A stretch of DNA of 55,171 nt from Chthoniobacteraceae bacterium (lineage in GTDB: Bacteria; Verrucomicrobiota; Verrucomicrobiia; Chthoniobacterales; Chthoniobacteraceae), in NCBI GenBank assembly GCA_947471505.1, contig CANIWM010000036.1, positions 1-55,171 on the forward strand, written 5' to 3'. The notes beneath the pieces are model-generated. The model saw only the letters and a list, made by a program, of their open reading frames with translations. It made no database searches and was not told where the DNA came from. A program made the translations under genes and the position numbers. Of the stretch, positions 8,486 to 17,126 are shown piece after piece; position 1 is the stretch's first letter, and every line of letters begins with the position of its first letter.

Positions 8486-9574
8486 TCAGAACGGGAACTT
8501 TGTGAAGTTGCCGGTCATGAAGGTCCAGGTGTTGGCGAATTTTGCGATGCCTTGGGCGGTGGCCTCGGAGTAGAGGATGAGGCGGTGGCCGTCGCTGTAC
8601 CACCAGCCGGTGTGGGCGTCGCGGGCAGAGGAACCGCCTGCGTAGATGCATTCGCCGGCACCACTGCCTTCAAACGCGGCGTTTTTCACGCGGTCCCAAG
8701 GGGTCTTGTTGGCGGGGACGGGCGATTCGTGGGCGAAGTATTTGAGGGCGACCATTTCTTCAGAATGCTGGGCGGTGGCGGCGCTGAGCTTTTCGCCGAG
8801 CAGGAGTGGGCGGAGGCCGAGGGTGATGCGGCGGGCGTTGAGGAGTTCGGCGTATTGGACGGCTTCGGGCTTTGCGGATTTCATCTGGGCGTGGGCGGCG
8901 GTGACGAGGCGCCCGCTTTCGCGTAGTGCGAGGAAGGGTTCGAGTTCGATGAGGAATTGCTCTAGGCCGACGGCGGGCCTCTCGGCTTTGGCGAGGTCGC
9001 CGATGGGGAGCAGGGCGAGGTCGGCTTCTTTGCCGTCGGCCCATGCGATGTCGCGGCGAATTTGGGCGAGGAGGGTGATGGATTCGACGAGGGCTGCGGC
9101 GGGGGAGTTGGTCCCGAGTCGGAGGCCGGAGGTGACTTTGCCGAACGCTTTCTCGGCGCGCTGATATGCGCGGTCCATCTCGTCGAACTTCCTTTTGTCT
9201 TTGTGGTGGTCGGTTTGGACGATGGCGCGGGCAGCGTCGCTGGCGGTCTTCCATTCGCGGAAGTCTTGGCGGAGATTTTCGACTGTGGGGTCGCCGGGCT
9301 TTGTGGCGCGGAGGAGGGTGCGAAGTTTGGCGAGGGCGGGTTCGTCGAGTTTGGTGAGCGTTGCTTTTAGTTCGGCGCCAGTGGCGGCTGCTCCATCGGC
9401 ACGGAGGCGGACGGTGGCCGGGGCGCGGCGAGCGGTGTCGGGCTGGGCGAGTTGGGAGAGCATCGGGGCACGCTGCGCGGGCGCGAGGGGACCGCCAAAA
9501 GGATGTTCGGCGAGGAGAACTGTCGTGAGGGTGGTGAAGATGATGAGTCGGAGCATGGGACGCTTCTTACGCAT
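8486..9574 (-). CDS. Exported CAP-domain (SCP/PR1-like) protein
   Basis: About 362 aa with a signal peptide (LRLIIFTTLTTVLLA). The start is either the ATG at 9574, which adds a basic n-region, or the ATG at 9556. A helical, charged middle region (~60-220, rich in Lys, Glu and Ala) has no domain I recognise. The C-terminal ~130 residues are a bacterial CAP domain: LLNARRITLGLRPLLL, LSAATAQHSEEMVALKYFAHESP, a GECIYAG strand and WWYSDGHRLIL, with the His and Glu residues typical of the CAP cavity. Bacterial CAP proteins are extracytoplasmic and of mostly unknown function. Confidence 0.85.
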   Translation of the reverse strand: MRKKRPMLRLIIFTTLTTVLLAEHPFGGPLAPAQRAPMLSQLAQPDTARRAPATVRLRADGAAATGAELKATLTKLDEPALAKLRTLLRATKPGDPTVENLRQDFREWKTASDAARAIVQTDHHKDKRKFDEMDRAYQRAEKAFGKVTSGLRLGTNSPAAALVESITLLAQIRRDIAWADGKEADLALLPIGDLAKAERPAVGLEQFLIELEPFLALRESGRLVTAAHAQMKSAKPEAVQYAELLNARRITLGLRPLLLGEKLSAATAQHSEEMVALKYFAHESPVPANKTPWDRVKNAAFEGSGAGECIYAGGSSARDAHTGWWYSDGHRLILYSEATAQGIAKFANTWTFMTGNFTKFPF

Positions 9575-9607
9575 CAAGACGCTGGGCTCAATCAAGAACG
9601 CTCCGTT

Positions 9608-10693
9608 TTAGCGACTCGGGAAAAGGCGGTCGCGGAGGCGGAGGCATGGGAGTTCGACGAGCCAAGCGCTGAGAACTCCGCAGACGATGGAGAGAGCAAA
9701 GTAGGTGGCGATTTCCAGCGCGCCGCCGAGTTGCTCAGGCCGGAGGAGGAAAGGCATAATCATGAGGCGGGCCGTAAAGTGCCAGAGGTAGATGGAATAG
9801 GAGTAGGTGCCGAGCCAGGCGATAGCGCCCCGCTGGATCGGGGTGGGACTGAAGATCGTGAGAGTGAGGAGGATACCAGCGGACAGCCAGAGCCCGGTGA
9901 GCGCGATGGTGGGGATGGCCCATGCGGTGCCGAGGGTCCAAATCGCCGGCACGCTCGCGAGTGCTATGGAGGTCAGTGCGAGCGGCTTCCGCCATTTCTC
10001 GGTGAAAGTGGCGAGGGCGGGTTGATGGAAGGCGTAGAGCCAGCCAATGAGAACGCCGAAGAGGAGAGAGTCGAAGCGCAGATGCGTCGGCTGGTAGATG
10101 TGGAAGATGGGCGCGGTGCCGTCCCACGCGGTGCATATCCGCATGGTGAGGCAGGCGATCGCGACGAGAAGAAAGACGAAGGGCAGGCGGGCAAAAGGAC
10201 GCTCCTTTTTGCCCCGCAGAGCGTAGAGCAAGAGCGGGAGGATGAGGTAGAAATGTTCCTCGACGGCGAGGGACCAAGAGTGAGGGAAGAGACCCGACCA
10301 GTAGTTCTGCACGAAGAGCGCCTCGCTGAGAGCCCATGCGCTCGGAGTGGAGAGGCCCATACTGGCGCGGTAGATGAGGACGATGCCGAGCATGACGTAA
10401 AAGGCTGGGTAAATCTTCCACGCACGGCGGAGAAGAAAACGCCCGGCATTTAAGCGCCCGTGTTCTTTCCAAGAGCGAAAGAGGAGCCCGCTGACAAGGA
10501 AACCGCTGAGCACAAAAAAGAGGTCCACGCCGATCCAGCCAATCTGCTGCCACGCGCGAAGGCCGAAGCCGATTGCCGACTCGAACTTCATTTTCGGGAG
10601 GTGCGCGCCAAGCACGAGGAGCACGGCCACGCCGCGCAAAGTATCGAGCGAGGCGAGCCGGGTGACTGCGGGCTTTGGAATGGATTCGGACAT
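9608..10693 (-). CDS. Acyltransferase-3 family membrane O-acyltransferase
   Basis: A 361-aa integral membrane protein with about ten hydrophobic helices. The start (ATG at 10693) precedes ASLDTLRGVAVLLVLGAH, the family N-terminus, which carries the conserved His of helix 1. GVDLFFVLSGFLVSGLL and SWSLAVEEHFYLILPLLL are further hallmark segments (the SLAVEEHFY motif). These proteins transfer acyl groups, usually acetyl, to extracytoplasmic sugars. The acetylesterase at 10969-12534 lies upstream on the same strand and could act on the same kind of O-acetylated glycan. Confidence 0.9.
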   Translation of the reverse strand: MSESIPKPAVTRLASLDTLRGVAVLLVLGAHLPKMKFESAIGFGLRAWQQIGWIGVDLFFVLSGFLVSGLLFRSWKEHGRLNAGRFLLRRAWKIYPAFYVMLGIVLIYRASMGLSTPSAWALSEALFVQNYWSGLFPHSWSLAVEEHFYLILPLLLYALRGKKERPFARLPFVFLLVAIACLTMRICTAWDGTAPIFHIYQPTHLRFDSLLFGVLIGWLYAFHQPALATFTEKWRKPLALTSIALASVPAIWTLGTAWAIPTIALTGLWLSAGILLTLTIFSPTPIQRGAIAWLGTYSYSIYLWHFTARLMIMPFLLRPEQLGGALEIATYFALSIVCGVLSAWLVELPCLRLRDRLFPSR

Positions 10694-10727
10694 GGGCTTG
10701 GCCGTCCCCGTATGCAAGTTCGGTGCC

Positions 10728-10967
10728 TTAAAGCCCGCGCGCTTCCAGCCAGTCGAGCGCTTTTGCGTAGCTGGCGCGCTGGAGGTAGTGGGCGAAGTCG
10801 CCTTCGAGGGGCCTCGGCAGGGCGGCGGCGTGGGTGGTGATTTGCTCGGAGGCGGCTTTGAGTTTCTCCAAATGCGCTGCGGGATCGCGCTCGTACAGGG
10901 CGCGGTCGGCGATGATGGCGATGCGCTCGCGGAGGGCTGCGGCGAGGTGGGTAAAGGCGGCGTCCAT
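10728..10967 (-). CDS. Small conserved-looking hypothetical protein (79 aa)
   Basis: A predicted all-helical soluble protein rich in Ala, Leu, Arg and Glu (MDAAFTHLAAALRERIAIIA; C-terminus AKALDWLEARGL). Its ATG lies one base after the stop of the sialate O-acetylesterase on the same strand, a spacing that supports real translation by coupling. No signal peptide, membrane segment or known motif is visible. I do not recognise the family and assign no function. Confidence 0.55.
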   Translation of the reverse strand: MDAAFTHLAAALRERIAIIADRALYERDPAAHLEKLKAASEQITTHAAALPRPLEGDFAHYLQRASYAKALDWLEARGL

Positions 10968-10968
10968 G

Positions 10969-12534
10969 TTACTTCGCGGCGCTGCCTTCGGGTGGGTTTT
11001 GCTCCCACTTGTCCGTGCGGAATGGGCTGGCGGGGAGATTCGCGGAGTTCACGAGATTGCAGTTCGGGTTGTCAGCCCAGCCGTAGCGGACGGCGACGGG
11101 CTTGGCCACGTTCGGGCTGGAGACGACGACGTGGTCGCCCTCCAACGAGACTTCGGCCCACTGGAATTTTTTGTCCTCACCGGCGACGGCGAATCCTTTG
11201 ATCGCCCCGCCGTCCTGCGCCTTGAGTCCTTCGGCGTGGCTGAAATTGAGGCGGATTTTCCCATCCTCGACTTGCATCCCGCCGTAGATGGGGCCGCTGT
11301 ATTCTGTTTCCTCGAAGTAAGTGCCAGCCAGCGCGGCGAGGGCGAGGCGTTTGCCGACATCCTGTTTGTTTTTCGGGTGGATGTCGTTGGCTTCGCCGAG
11401 GTCGATGATGACGGCCATCTCGGTGCGCGGGACTTCCAGCGTGGAGAGCTGTGCTTCGCGAATCTGCGCCCAATAGCTGTCGGTGGGCTCTTCACGTTTC
11501 GGAAAGTAATTGGCGAGTTGCACGAAGATGAAGCTGAACTCGCTCTCCTCACGCGGGATGTTCTGCGCACGGGCAAACTCGAAGCGCCACGAGAGGATCA
11601 TCGTCGCGAACAGCGGTGCGTAGAGCGGCATGTTTCCACGGTTGTTGAGCCCCGCGTTGCTCTCGCCCTGATACCACAGCGCGCCGCGAATCGTGTAGGG
11701 CGTGAGCGGTGCGATCATTCCATTATAGAGGCCCATCGGAGCTGCGAAGAGGTCGTTCGGACCATCGGGCGCGCGGGGGGCGCGCGGGGCGGGCTGACCT
11801 TCGGCTTTGGCTTTCTCGGCGGCTTCCTTGTGTGCTTTGAGCAGTTCGTCGTAGGCGAGTTTTGCCTGCAGGTAATCGGCCTGTTTCTTCTTCCAATGCT
11901 CGCCGAATGCGGGATTGGAATTCATCCCGCTGGCGGGAATCCAAGTCTCCACGGGCGTGCCGCCCCACGAGCTGTGGATGAGGCCGAGCGGCACTTTGAG
12001 CTTCTTGTGGACTTCACGGCTGAAGTAGTAGCCGACGGCGCTAAAGAGCGGCGCATTCTCTGGCGTGGCCACGGCCCATTTGCCGGTGACATCGTCGAGC
12101 GGAGTCGCGCTCGCTTTTTTCGCGACGGTGAAAACGCGCAGCTCGGGGAAATTGCACGCTGCCACTTCGGCTTCGGCGTCTTTTGCATTTTTGACGATCC
12201 ACTCCATGTTGCTCTGCCCGCTGGCCAGCCATACTTCGCCGACTGCGACGTTCTTCACGGTGAGCGTGTTCTTTCCCGCAACCGTCATGTCGCCAGCGAG
12301 GCCGGGTTTGAGCCCTTCGAGCTTCGTGGACCAGCGGCCTTTTTCATCCGCCGTCGCAGAGACGCTCGTGTCGCGGAGTTTGACGGTGACTTTCTCGCCC
12401 GCTTCCGCCCAACCCCAGACGTTTGCCTTGGTGTCTTGGAGCAGGACCATGTTGTCGCTGACGATTGCCGGAAGGCGCACATCTGCGAGCGCGGAGATGG
12501 AAGTTGCGAGAATGAGGACGGGTAGAATTTTCAT
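10969..12534 (-). CDS. Exported sialate O-acetylesterase (SASA/SGNH family)
   Basis: A 521-aa protein with a signal peptide (KILPVLILATSISA). It follows the typical order for this family: an N-terminal beta domain (~20-95, LPAIVSDNMVLLQ ... VWGWAEAGE), then the SGNH hydrolase with block I GQSNMEW (catalytic Ser108), block II HSSWGGTP, block III GALWYQGESN and block V NDIHP (Asp and His). A Lys/Ala/Glu-rich charged insert of ~30 residues with APRAPRAP lies around residue 235. The enzyme removes O-acetyl groups from sugars. In Verrucomicrobia the homologues are more likely to act on acetylated plant or algal glycans than on sialic acid; that is an inference. Confidence 0.93.
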   Translation of the reverse strand: MKILPVLILATSISALADVRLPAIVSDNMVLLQDTKANVWGWAEAGEKVTVKLRDTSVSATADEKGRWSTKLEGLKPGLAGDMTVAGKNTLTVKNVAVGEVWLASGQSNMEWIVKNAKDAEAEVAACNFPELRVFTVAKKASATPLDDVTGKWAVATPENAPLFSAVGYYFSREVHKKLKVPLGLIHSSWGGTPVETWIPASGMNSNPAFGEHWKKKQADYLQAKLAYDELLKAHKEAAEKAKAEGQPAPRAPRAPDGPNDLFAAPMGLYNGMIAPLTPYTIRGALWYQGESNAGLNNRGNMPLYAPLFATMILSWRFEFARAQNIPREESEFSFIFVQLANYFPKREEPTDSYWAQIREAQLSTLEVPRTEMAVIIDLGEANDIHPKNKQDVGKRLALAALAGTYFEETEYSGPIYGGMQVEDGKIRLNFSHAEGLKAQDGGAIKGFAVAGEDKKFQWAEVSLEGDHVVVSSPNVAKPVAVRYGWADNPNCNLVNSANLPASPFRTDKWEQNPPEGSAAK

Positions 12535-12596
12535 GCGCGGGAGGATGCGAACGCCGCGCCGGGTGTCCAGCGCGCTTTTTTCGTGGGTGATCTAAT

Positions 12597-12613
12597 ATGC
12601 CAATGGCTTGCAT
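12597..12613. promoter_or_regulatory. Operator-like inverted repeat upstream of the zinc ABC operon
   Basis: ATGCCAATGGCTTGCAT has two overlapping dyads: outer ATGC/GCAT and inner GCCA-A-TGGC. It sits about 30 bp before the znuA start in an AT-richer pocket. Metal uptake operons are normally governed by a Zur- or MntR-type repressor, but the match to any specific consensus is poor, so this is only a candidate. Confidence 0.2.
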
Positions 12614-12643
12614 TTGCTGCCGGGCCTGTATTTGGTCAATGGC

Positions 12644-13531
12644 ATGACTCGTTCTGCTTTTATTTCTGCCCTTCTCTTGCTGGTGGGGCCGCTTAGCGCG
12701 TTTGCTGCCGAGCAAAAAATCCGCGTCTCCTCGTTCTCCACGATTCTCACCGAAGTCGCCCAGCAAGTCGGCGGGGAGCGCGTGGAAGTCACGGCGCATG
12801 TGAAGCCCGGCGTGGACCCGCATGACTTCGAGCCGAAGCCGAGCGACATGCGCGCGGTGGCTGCGGCGGACCTCGTCCTGCTTTCCGCAAAACACATGGA
12901 GGGCTACCTCGCGCGGCTCAAGGAAGCAACGGGCGCGAAAGGCAATGTGCTGGAGGTCGGCAACGCGCTGCCTTCGCTAAAACTCACCGTGCAGCACGGC
13001 GACCACAGCCACGACGGCGAGGACCCGCACTGGTGGCACAGCGTCCGCAATATCGCCCGAGCCACGAAGCTCGTGCGCGATGAACTCATCCGCTTGAGCC
13101 CGGCGGACAAAGCCGCCTTTACCACTGCGACCTCGGCGTATCTCGGGAAGCTGGAGGCTCTCGATAAGTGGGTAAAAACGAAAGTCGCAGAGCTACCTCG
13201 CGATAAACGCAAGCTCGTGACGAATCACGATGCGTTCGGCTATTTTGCTAAAGAGTATGGGTTCACCGTGATGCCGATTGATGGCGTCTCGAAGAATGCC
13301 CAGCCGGGCTCGAAGGCGGTGGTCGAGATGATCGCCGCGATCAAGGATGCTGGCGTGAAGGCGGTATTCTCCGAGGATGTTGCTAATCCGAAAGTCATCC
13401 AGGAAATCACCAAGGAAACCGGCGCGAAGTTTGGCGGCGAGCTGCTTTCCGACGGACTCGGGCGCGACGGCGCGACGGTGGAAGAGATGTTCAAACACAA
13501 CGTCACGACCATCGTGGACGCTCTCAAGTAA
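12644..13531 (+). CDS. znuA: Metal (probably zinc) ABC transporter, substrate-binding protein
   Basis: A 295-aa cluster A-I solute-binding protein with a signal peptide (FISALLLLVGPLSAFA). I use the ATG at 12644; an upstream TTG at 12608 would bury the signal peptide. Visible metal ligands are His in VDPHDFEPKPSD, His in DPHWWHSV, His in NHDAFGYFAKEYG and Glu/Asp in FSEDVANPK. A His at the third site (rather than Glu) fits zinc-type members. The His/Asp loop (HGDHSHDGEDPH) is short compared with E. coli ZnuA. Its TAA shares a base with the next ATG, so this is the first gene of a tight operon. Confidence 0.9.
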   Translation: MTRSAFISALLLLVGPLSAFAAEQKIRVSSFSTILTEVAQQVGGERVEVTAHVKPGVDPHDFEPKPSDMRAVAAADLVLLSAKHMEGYLARLKEATGAKGNVLEVGNALPSLKLTVQHGDHSHDGEDPHWWHSVRNIARATKLVRDELIRLSPADKAAFTTATSAYLGKLEALDKWVKTKVAELPRDKRKLVTNHDAFGYFAKEYGFTVMPIDGVSKNAQPGSKAVVEMIAAIKDAGVKAVFSEDVANPKVIQEITKETGAKFGGELLSDGLGRDGATVEEMFKHNVTTIVDALK

Positions 13532-13944
13532 TGCGTGGCTCGCCTGTCTTCCGCGCCTTGCTGGCGTTTGTCGCGCTCCTCACGCTTGCGCCGTTGCTGG
13601 CGCGCGTCACGGCTCCGCGCTTGCAAGCGGCGTTCGTTGCGCCGCCGGAAGTTGCTGCGCGGAAAGTGCAACTCGTGCTCGCTTTCACCGCAGCGCCGAA
13701 GCGCGTGACCATCCTTCACCTCGGGCGCGAAGTGTGGGCAAAGGCGGACCCGTCCACGGAGGAGGAACTGTCGCTCGACGTGCCGTGGCCCGCGCAGGGC
13801 GGAGAGCTGACGTTTCGCGTGGACTGGCCGGAAGGCGCATCGCTCGCCGCGATGCGTGCGCGGCTCACAGACCCGCAGAGCGTCGAGATCGAACGCTCGC
13901 TGTGGAGCGCTGGGCCGACGACAGACGTGCTGAACTTCCCATGA
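13531..13944 (+). CDS. Small membrane-anchored protein inside the zinc ABC operon
   Basis: A 137-aa protein with one N-terminal hydrophobic helix (FRALLAFVALLTLAPLLA) and a predicted beta-rich extracytoplasmic domain (VQLVLAFTAAPKRVTILHLG). It overlaps znuA by 1 bp and the ATPase gene by 4 bp, which makes its translation in the operon very likely. It contains few His or Cys residues and no recognised metal-binding motif. I do not recognise the family; a role in metal delivery or transporter assembly is a guess from position only. Confidence 0.7.
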   Translation: MRGSPVFRALLAFVALLTLAPLLARVTAPRLQAAFVAPPEVAARKVQLVLAFTAAPKRVTILHLGREVWAKADPSTEEELSLDVPWPAQGGELTFRVDWPEGASLAAMRARLTDPQSVEIERSLWSAGPTTDVLNFP

Positions 13945-14678
13945 GCAATTCCCACGACCACGCGCTCAAAATCTCCGACCTCACCGTGAGCTACGCCCGC
14001 GTCCCGGCGCTGCATCACATCTCGTTTGAGGTCCGCTGCGGGCAGTGCATCGCGCTCCTCGGGCCGAACGGGGCAGGGAAGACCACGCTCCTCAAGACCC
14101 TCGCCGGCCTCGTCAAACGCGAGAGCGGCACCATCCACTTTCACGGGCGCGAAGTCGTGGGCGCGACGCCCGACATCGCGTATCTCCCGCAGCGTGGGCA
14201 GATTGATTGGGACTTCCCCACGACCGTGCGCGGGCTCGTAGAAATGGGCCGCTATCTCCGGCTCGGCTGGTATCGGAAATACGGCGCTGCCGATGACCTC
14301 GCCGTGAATCTCGCCATGGAAGCCATGGACCTCAACGATCTGCAAAACCGCCAAATCAGCGCCCTCAGCGGCGGGCAGCAACAGCGCGCATTCCTCGCAC
14401 GTGCGCTGGCGCAAGAGGCCCATGTGCTCTTGCTCGACGAGCCATTCACCGGACTCGACAAGCCCAACCAAGACAACCTCAAAGCCACCCTCAAGCGACT
14501 GAGAGGGCAGGGGAAGATGCTCATGGTCTCCCACCACGACCTGCCCAGCGTGCGCGAGATTTTCGACCAAGTCCTCCTGCTCAACGGCGAGCTGATCGGC
14601 GCAGGCAAAACGGCGGAAGTTTTCACGGGAGAAAACGTCCAGCGCACTTACCAAACCCAGGTTTTCTCCGGCGTATGA
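13941..14678 (+). CDS. znuC: Metal ABC transporter, ATP-binding protein
   Basis: A 245-aa ABC ATPase. Walker A is LLGPNGAGKTTLLKTLAG, the Q-loop is LPQRG, the signature is LSGGQQQRAFLARAL, Walker B is VLLLDEPFTGLD and the switch His is in MVSHHDL. The FPTTVRGLVEMGRY stretch after the Q-loop is typical of the zinc/manganese subfamily. It would energise import through the adjoining permease. The ATG at 13941 overlaps the upstream stop (ATGA). A longer open frame extends upstream, but that part is antiparallel to no domain and covers the previous gene. Confidence 0.93.
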   Translation: MSNSHDHALKISDLTVSYARVPALHHISFEVRCGQCIALLGPNGAGKTTLLKTLAGLVKRESGTIHFHGREVVGATPDIAYLPQRGQIDWDFPTTVRGLVEMGRYLRLGWYRKYGAADDLAVNLAMEAMDLNDLQNRQISALSGGQQQRAFLARALAQEAHVLLLDEPFTGLDKPNQDNLKATLKRLRGQGKMLMVSHHDLPSVREIFDQVLLLNGELIGAGKTAEVFTGENVQRTYQTQVFSGV

Positions 14679-15565
14679 TCCACGAAATGCTCCAGCACGA
14701 CTTCATGCGCCGCGCACTCGTCGGCGGGCTCATCATCGGCTTCACGAACGGCTTCCTCGGCTCCTTCATCATCATGCGGCGTATGGCGCTCATGGCCGAC
14801 GCGCTCTCGCACAGTATGCTCCCCGGCCTCGCCATCGGGCTCATGGTCGCTGGGCTCAATGCGGGCAGTCTTTTCATCGGCGGCATCACTGCGGCGTTCT
14901 TCGTCGCCATCGGCTCCATGCTCATCTCGCGCTGCTCGCGGCTGAAAGAGGACACGTCGCTCGCCATCCTCTACACGTTCGCATTCAGCATCGGCGCGGT
15001 GCTGCTGCAATTCACCCCCACGCCCGTGGACCTGAACCACTACCTTTTCGGCAACATCCTCGGGATGGGAAATGTGGACCTTTGGATCACCTGGAGCGTC
15101 GCCCTGCTCGTCATCCCCGGCCTCCTCCTGCTCCAGCGCCCGCTGCTGCTCACGCTGTTCGATCCCGCCGTCGCGCGCAGTCAGGGCGTCGCCGTCGGCG
15201 CGATGCACATCGTCATCATCGTGGCCAGCGTGCTCACCATGATCAGTAGCGCGCAATCCGTCGGCGTCATCCTCATGCTCGGCCTGCTCGTCGGCCCCGC
15301 AGCCACGATGTATCTGCTCACCGACCGCTTCCCCGTGATGATGTGGGGCGGCGCGATCCTCGGCTGCATCGGCACGCTCGGCGGGCTCGTGCTCTCCTAC
15401 CGCTTCGAGCGAATCCCGAGCGGCGCAGCGATTGTGATCGTGCTCTTCAGCGCCTTCTTCACCGCATTCGTCTTCGGCCCGCGCTACGGCCTAGTGGCAA
15501 AGCTGCGCAAGTCCCGCCACCTGCACGAAGAGTCGCTAGAGCGCTGGCGTCCGCCTGCGGAGTAG
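14675..15565 (+). CDS. znuB: Metal ABC transporter, permease (ABC-3 family)
   Basis: A 296-aa membrane protein with about eight helices. Family marks are GSFIIMRRMALMADALSHSM and LPGLAIG near the N-terminus and VGVILMLGLLVGPAATMYLL in the second half. The start overlaps the ATPase gene by 4 bp and completes the uptake operon 12644-15565. Zinc rather than manganese is inferred from the binding protein's ligands. Confidence 0.92.
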   Translation: MIHEMLQHDFMRRALVGGLIIGFTNGFLGSFIIMRRMALMADALSHSMLPGLAIGLMVAGLNAGSLFIGGITAAFFVAIGSMLISRCSRLKEDTSLAILYTFAFSIGAVLLQFTPTPVDLNHYLFGNILGMGNVDLWITWSVALLVIPGLLLLQRPLLLTLFDPAVARSQGVAVGAMHIVIIVASVLTMISSAQSVGVILMLGLLVGPAATMYLLTDRFPVMMWGGAILGCIGTLGGLVLSYRFERIPSGAAIVIVLFSAFFTAFVFGPRYGLVAKLRKSRHLHEESLERWRPPAE

Positions 15566-15760
15566 TTGAGAGTTGATGGTTGAGAGCTGAGAGTTTGTCA
15601 GCCGCTTCGCGGAAAGAAACCGCTTGCCCGCCTCCCCAACTTCGGAGACACCCCGCTCATCCTAGAAATCGGATATGCCAACAACCCACACACATTTGAG
15701 GCTTTCGTCCCAGCGCACCCGCGCTGGCTTTCACCCGAACATCGCCGTCCTTTCGCAACC

Positions 15761-16177
15761 ATGAAAACAACACTCCTTCTCGCCCTCCTTGCCTGCGCAC
15801 TTCTCCTTCCATTCCGAGCCGCAGCCGAGCCTGCGGGAACGACAATGAGACAGACTCAAAGTAGCTTTAAAGCTCAGCAAAGTATAATCGGCGAAAAGAA
15901 AAAAGAAACCATTGTTGTTTCTATAAAACTGCAAAATACCCAAAATACGCCAGTAGTGGGAGCGTTTGTCGCTATTGATTATAACTCTGGCCCTCGATTT
16001 CGTGGTGAGCCGACCGATAATGCGGGCACGACCAAAATTGAACTGCCAAACCCGCACTATTCAGTAATTGTGGTTAAACATGAGGGAAAGATCTGGCATT
16101 TCCAAGGGCACAAGTTCGGATTAAAGCGAGATTTGGAACTGACTCTTGATGATGAGCATTTGTTTCCTAGTAAGTAA
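15761..16177 (+). CDS. Small exported hypothetical protein (138 aa)
   Basis: The signal peptide is clear (LLLALLACALLLPFRAAA). The mature part is basic and beta-rich: VVSIKLQNTQNTPVVGAFVA, then FRGEPTDNAGTTKIELP. This resembles carboxypeptidase-regulatory-like or Ig-type domains, where a 'T(D/N)xxG' turn joins strands; the match is loose. Base composition falls sharply towards AT after the signal peptide, unlike the flanking operons. The segment around ATGAGACAG (15844) recurs at 16785 next to another remnant. Function unknown. Confidence 0.65.
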   Translation: MKTTLLLALLACALLLPFRAAAEPAGTTMRQTQSSFKAQQSIIGEKKKETIVVSIKLQNTQNTPVVGAFVAIDYNSGPRFRGEPTDNAGTTKIELPNPHYSVIVVKHEGKIWHFQGHKFGLKRDLELTLDDEHLFPSK

Positions 16178-16274
16178 CTTATTGCAGTGAAATACGACGG
16201 AGCCAGCGGAGTGGGACTCACCCACGTGGGTGACAAAGGGAAAGACCCACAGTGTACACAAAGTAGCTTATAAA

Positions 16275-16727
16275 ATGAACATTAAACGCATCTCTATTGT
16301 AGTGGCATTTTTGTTGAATGCTTGCTCAAGTAACTCGATCCGCTTAGGTCCTTCCGCTCCTACACAAGAGGAGGGGCTCTTCCGGTTGGCATACATTCGG
16401 AATAAGGCTCTTGTCGGGTCTTACATCCCAATACCACCCAATCAAGATAGGCTCATTTCCAATATCTCTGGGAAATTGATTGCTGCAAAAGAACTTCAAG
16501 ACGCGAGAAATGAAGCAAAGATTTTCGAAAATCGAAAAAATGGAATACCCGCGCCCGATGGATGTGTTTTAGGGCCACCTGAGGAATATGAATTGCAAAT
16601 AAAATCGGGACATAGTTGGCAGTACGTAGCGATGGTCGATCGGAATGGTGAATTCCTCGTACCGGTGAAGGATAAGGTTGTTTCGGACAAATTGCGGAAA
16701 CTCATTTCGAAATGGCGGGAATCCTAA
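16275..16727 (+). CDS. Small putative lipoprotein (150 aa)
   Basis: The ATG at 16275 starts a lipoprotein signal (KRISIVVAFLLNAC) with a lipobox-like LLNAC and Cys at about residue 16. The mature protein is charged and soluble, with EEYELQIKSGHSWQYVAMVD in the C-terminal half. No known domain is recognised. The gene shares the AT-richer composition of its two neighbours and overlaps the next open frame by 16 bp. Confidence 0.6.
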   Translation: MNIKRISIVVAFLLNACSSNSIRLGPSAPTQEEGLFRLAYIRNKALVGSYIPIPPNQDRLISNISGKLIAAKELQDARNEAKIFENRKNGIPAPDGCVLGPPEEYELQIKSGHSWQYVAMVDRNGEFLVPVKDKVVSDKLRKLISKWRES

Positions 16728-16819
16728 TGATACTCCGCTTGCCTCGTCGCGCTGCCCGAGAAAAGGAAGCAAACGGCCACGAAAATGAGACAGGCTCAAA
16801 GCAGCTCATTAATTTAGTT

Positions 16820-17119
16820 ATGTATTATCAATTCACGAGCAATGTTGCGATGGATATGCCCTTGGACGACCGACTTTATGCCGAGGCGTTTATCGCGGCA
16901 TTTATTAGATGCAAAATTACGGAAAACATCCTTGTAGAGCGGGACGTTTTTTTCGAGCAGTTGCGTGACTGCTGGTCAGAAGGTTTCGAACAGCACGGGT
17001 TGAATGAGGCGGCACTAAATGCTATTGCAACCTTCGATGGTGACCTGATTTTCAATTTCTATTTAAATTGGCACGGGAAAACAAAGGAAACCCCTGGATT
17101 TTATGATTGGAGGATCTAG
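16820..17119 (+). CDS. Hypothetical protein, acidic, ~99 aa
   Basis: I place the start at the ATG at 16820 (MYYQFTSNVAMDMPLDD). The longer frame from 16712 would translate a stretch that, in another frame, looks like a decayed signal-peptide leader (see findings). The protein is acidic and aromatic-rich (FIAAFIRCKITENILVERD; TFDGDLIFNFYLNWHG) with no membrane helix. Not recognised; small immunity or adaptor proteins look like this, but nothing proves it. Confidence 0.45.
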   Translation: MYYQFTSNVAMDMPLDDRLYAEAFIAAFIRCKITENILVERDVFFEQLRDCWSEGFEQHGLNEAALNAIATFDGDLIFNFYLNWHGKTKETPGFYDWRI

Positions 17120-17126
17120 TGCTTTT

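Noticed and set aside
10834-12525. 563-codon plus-strand frame opposite the sialate O-acetylesterase
   Set aside because: Shadow; the SGNH blocks are on the minus strand.
13377-13940. N-terminal extension of the znuC ATPase (open frame from 13377)
   Set aside because: The extension overlaps two real genes in another frame and has no domain. The ATG at 13941 gives a normal-length ATPase.
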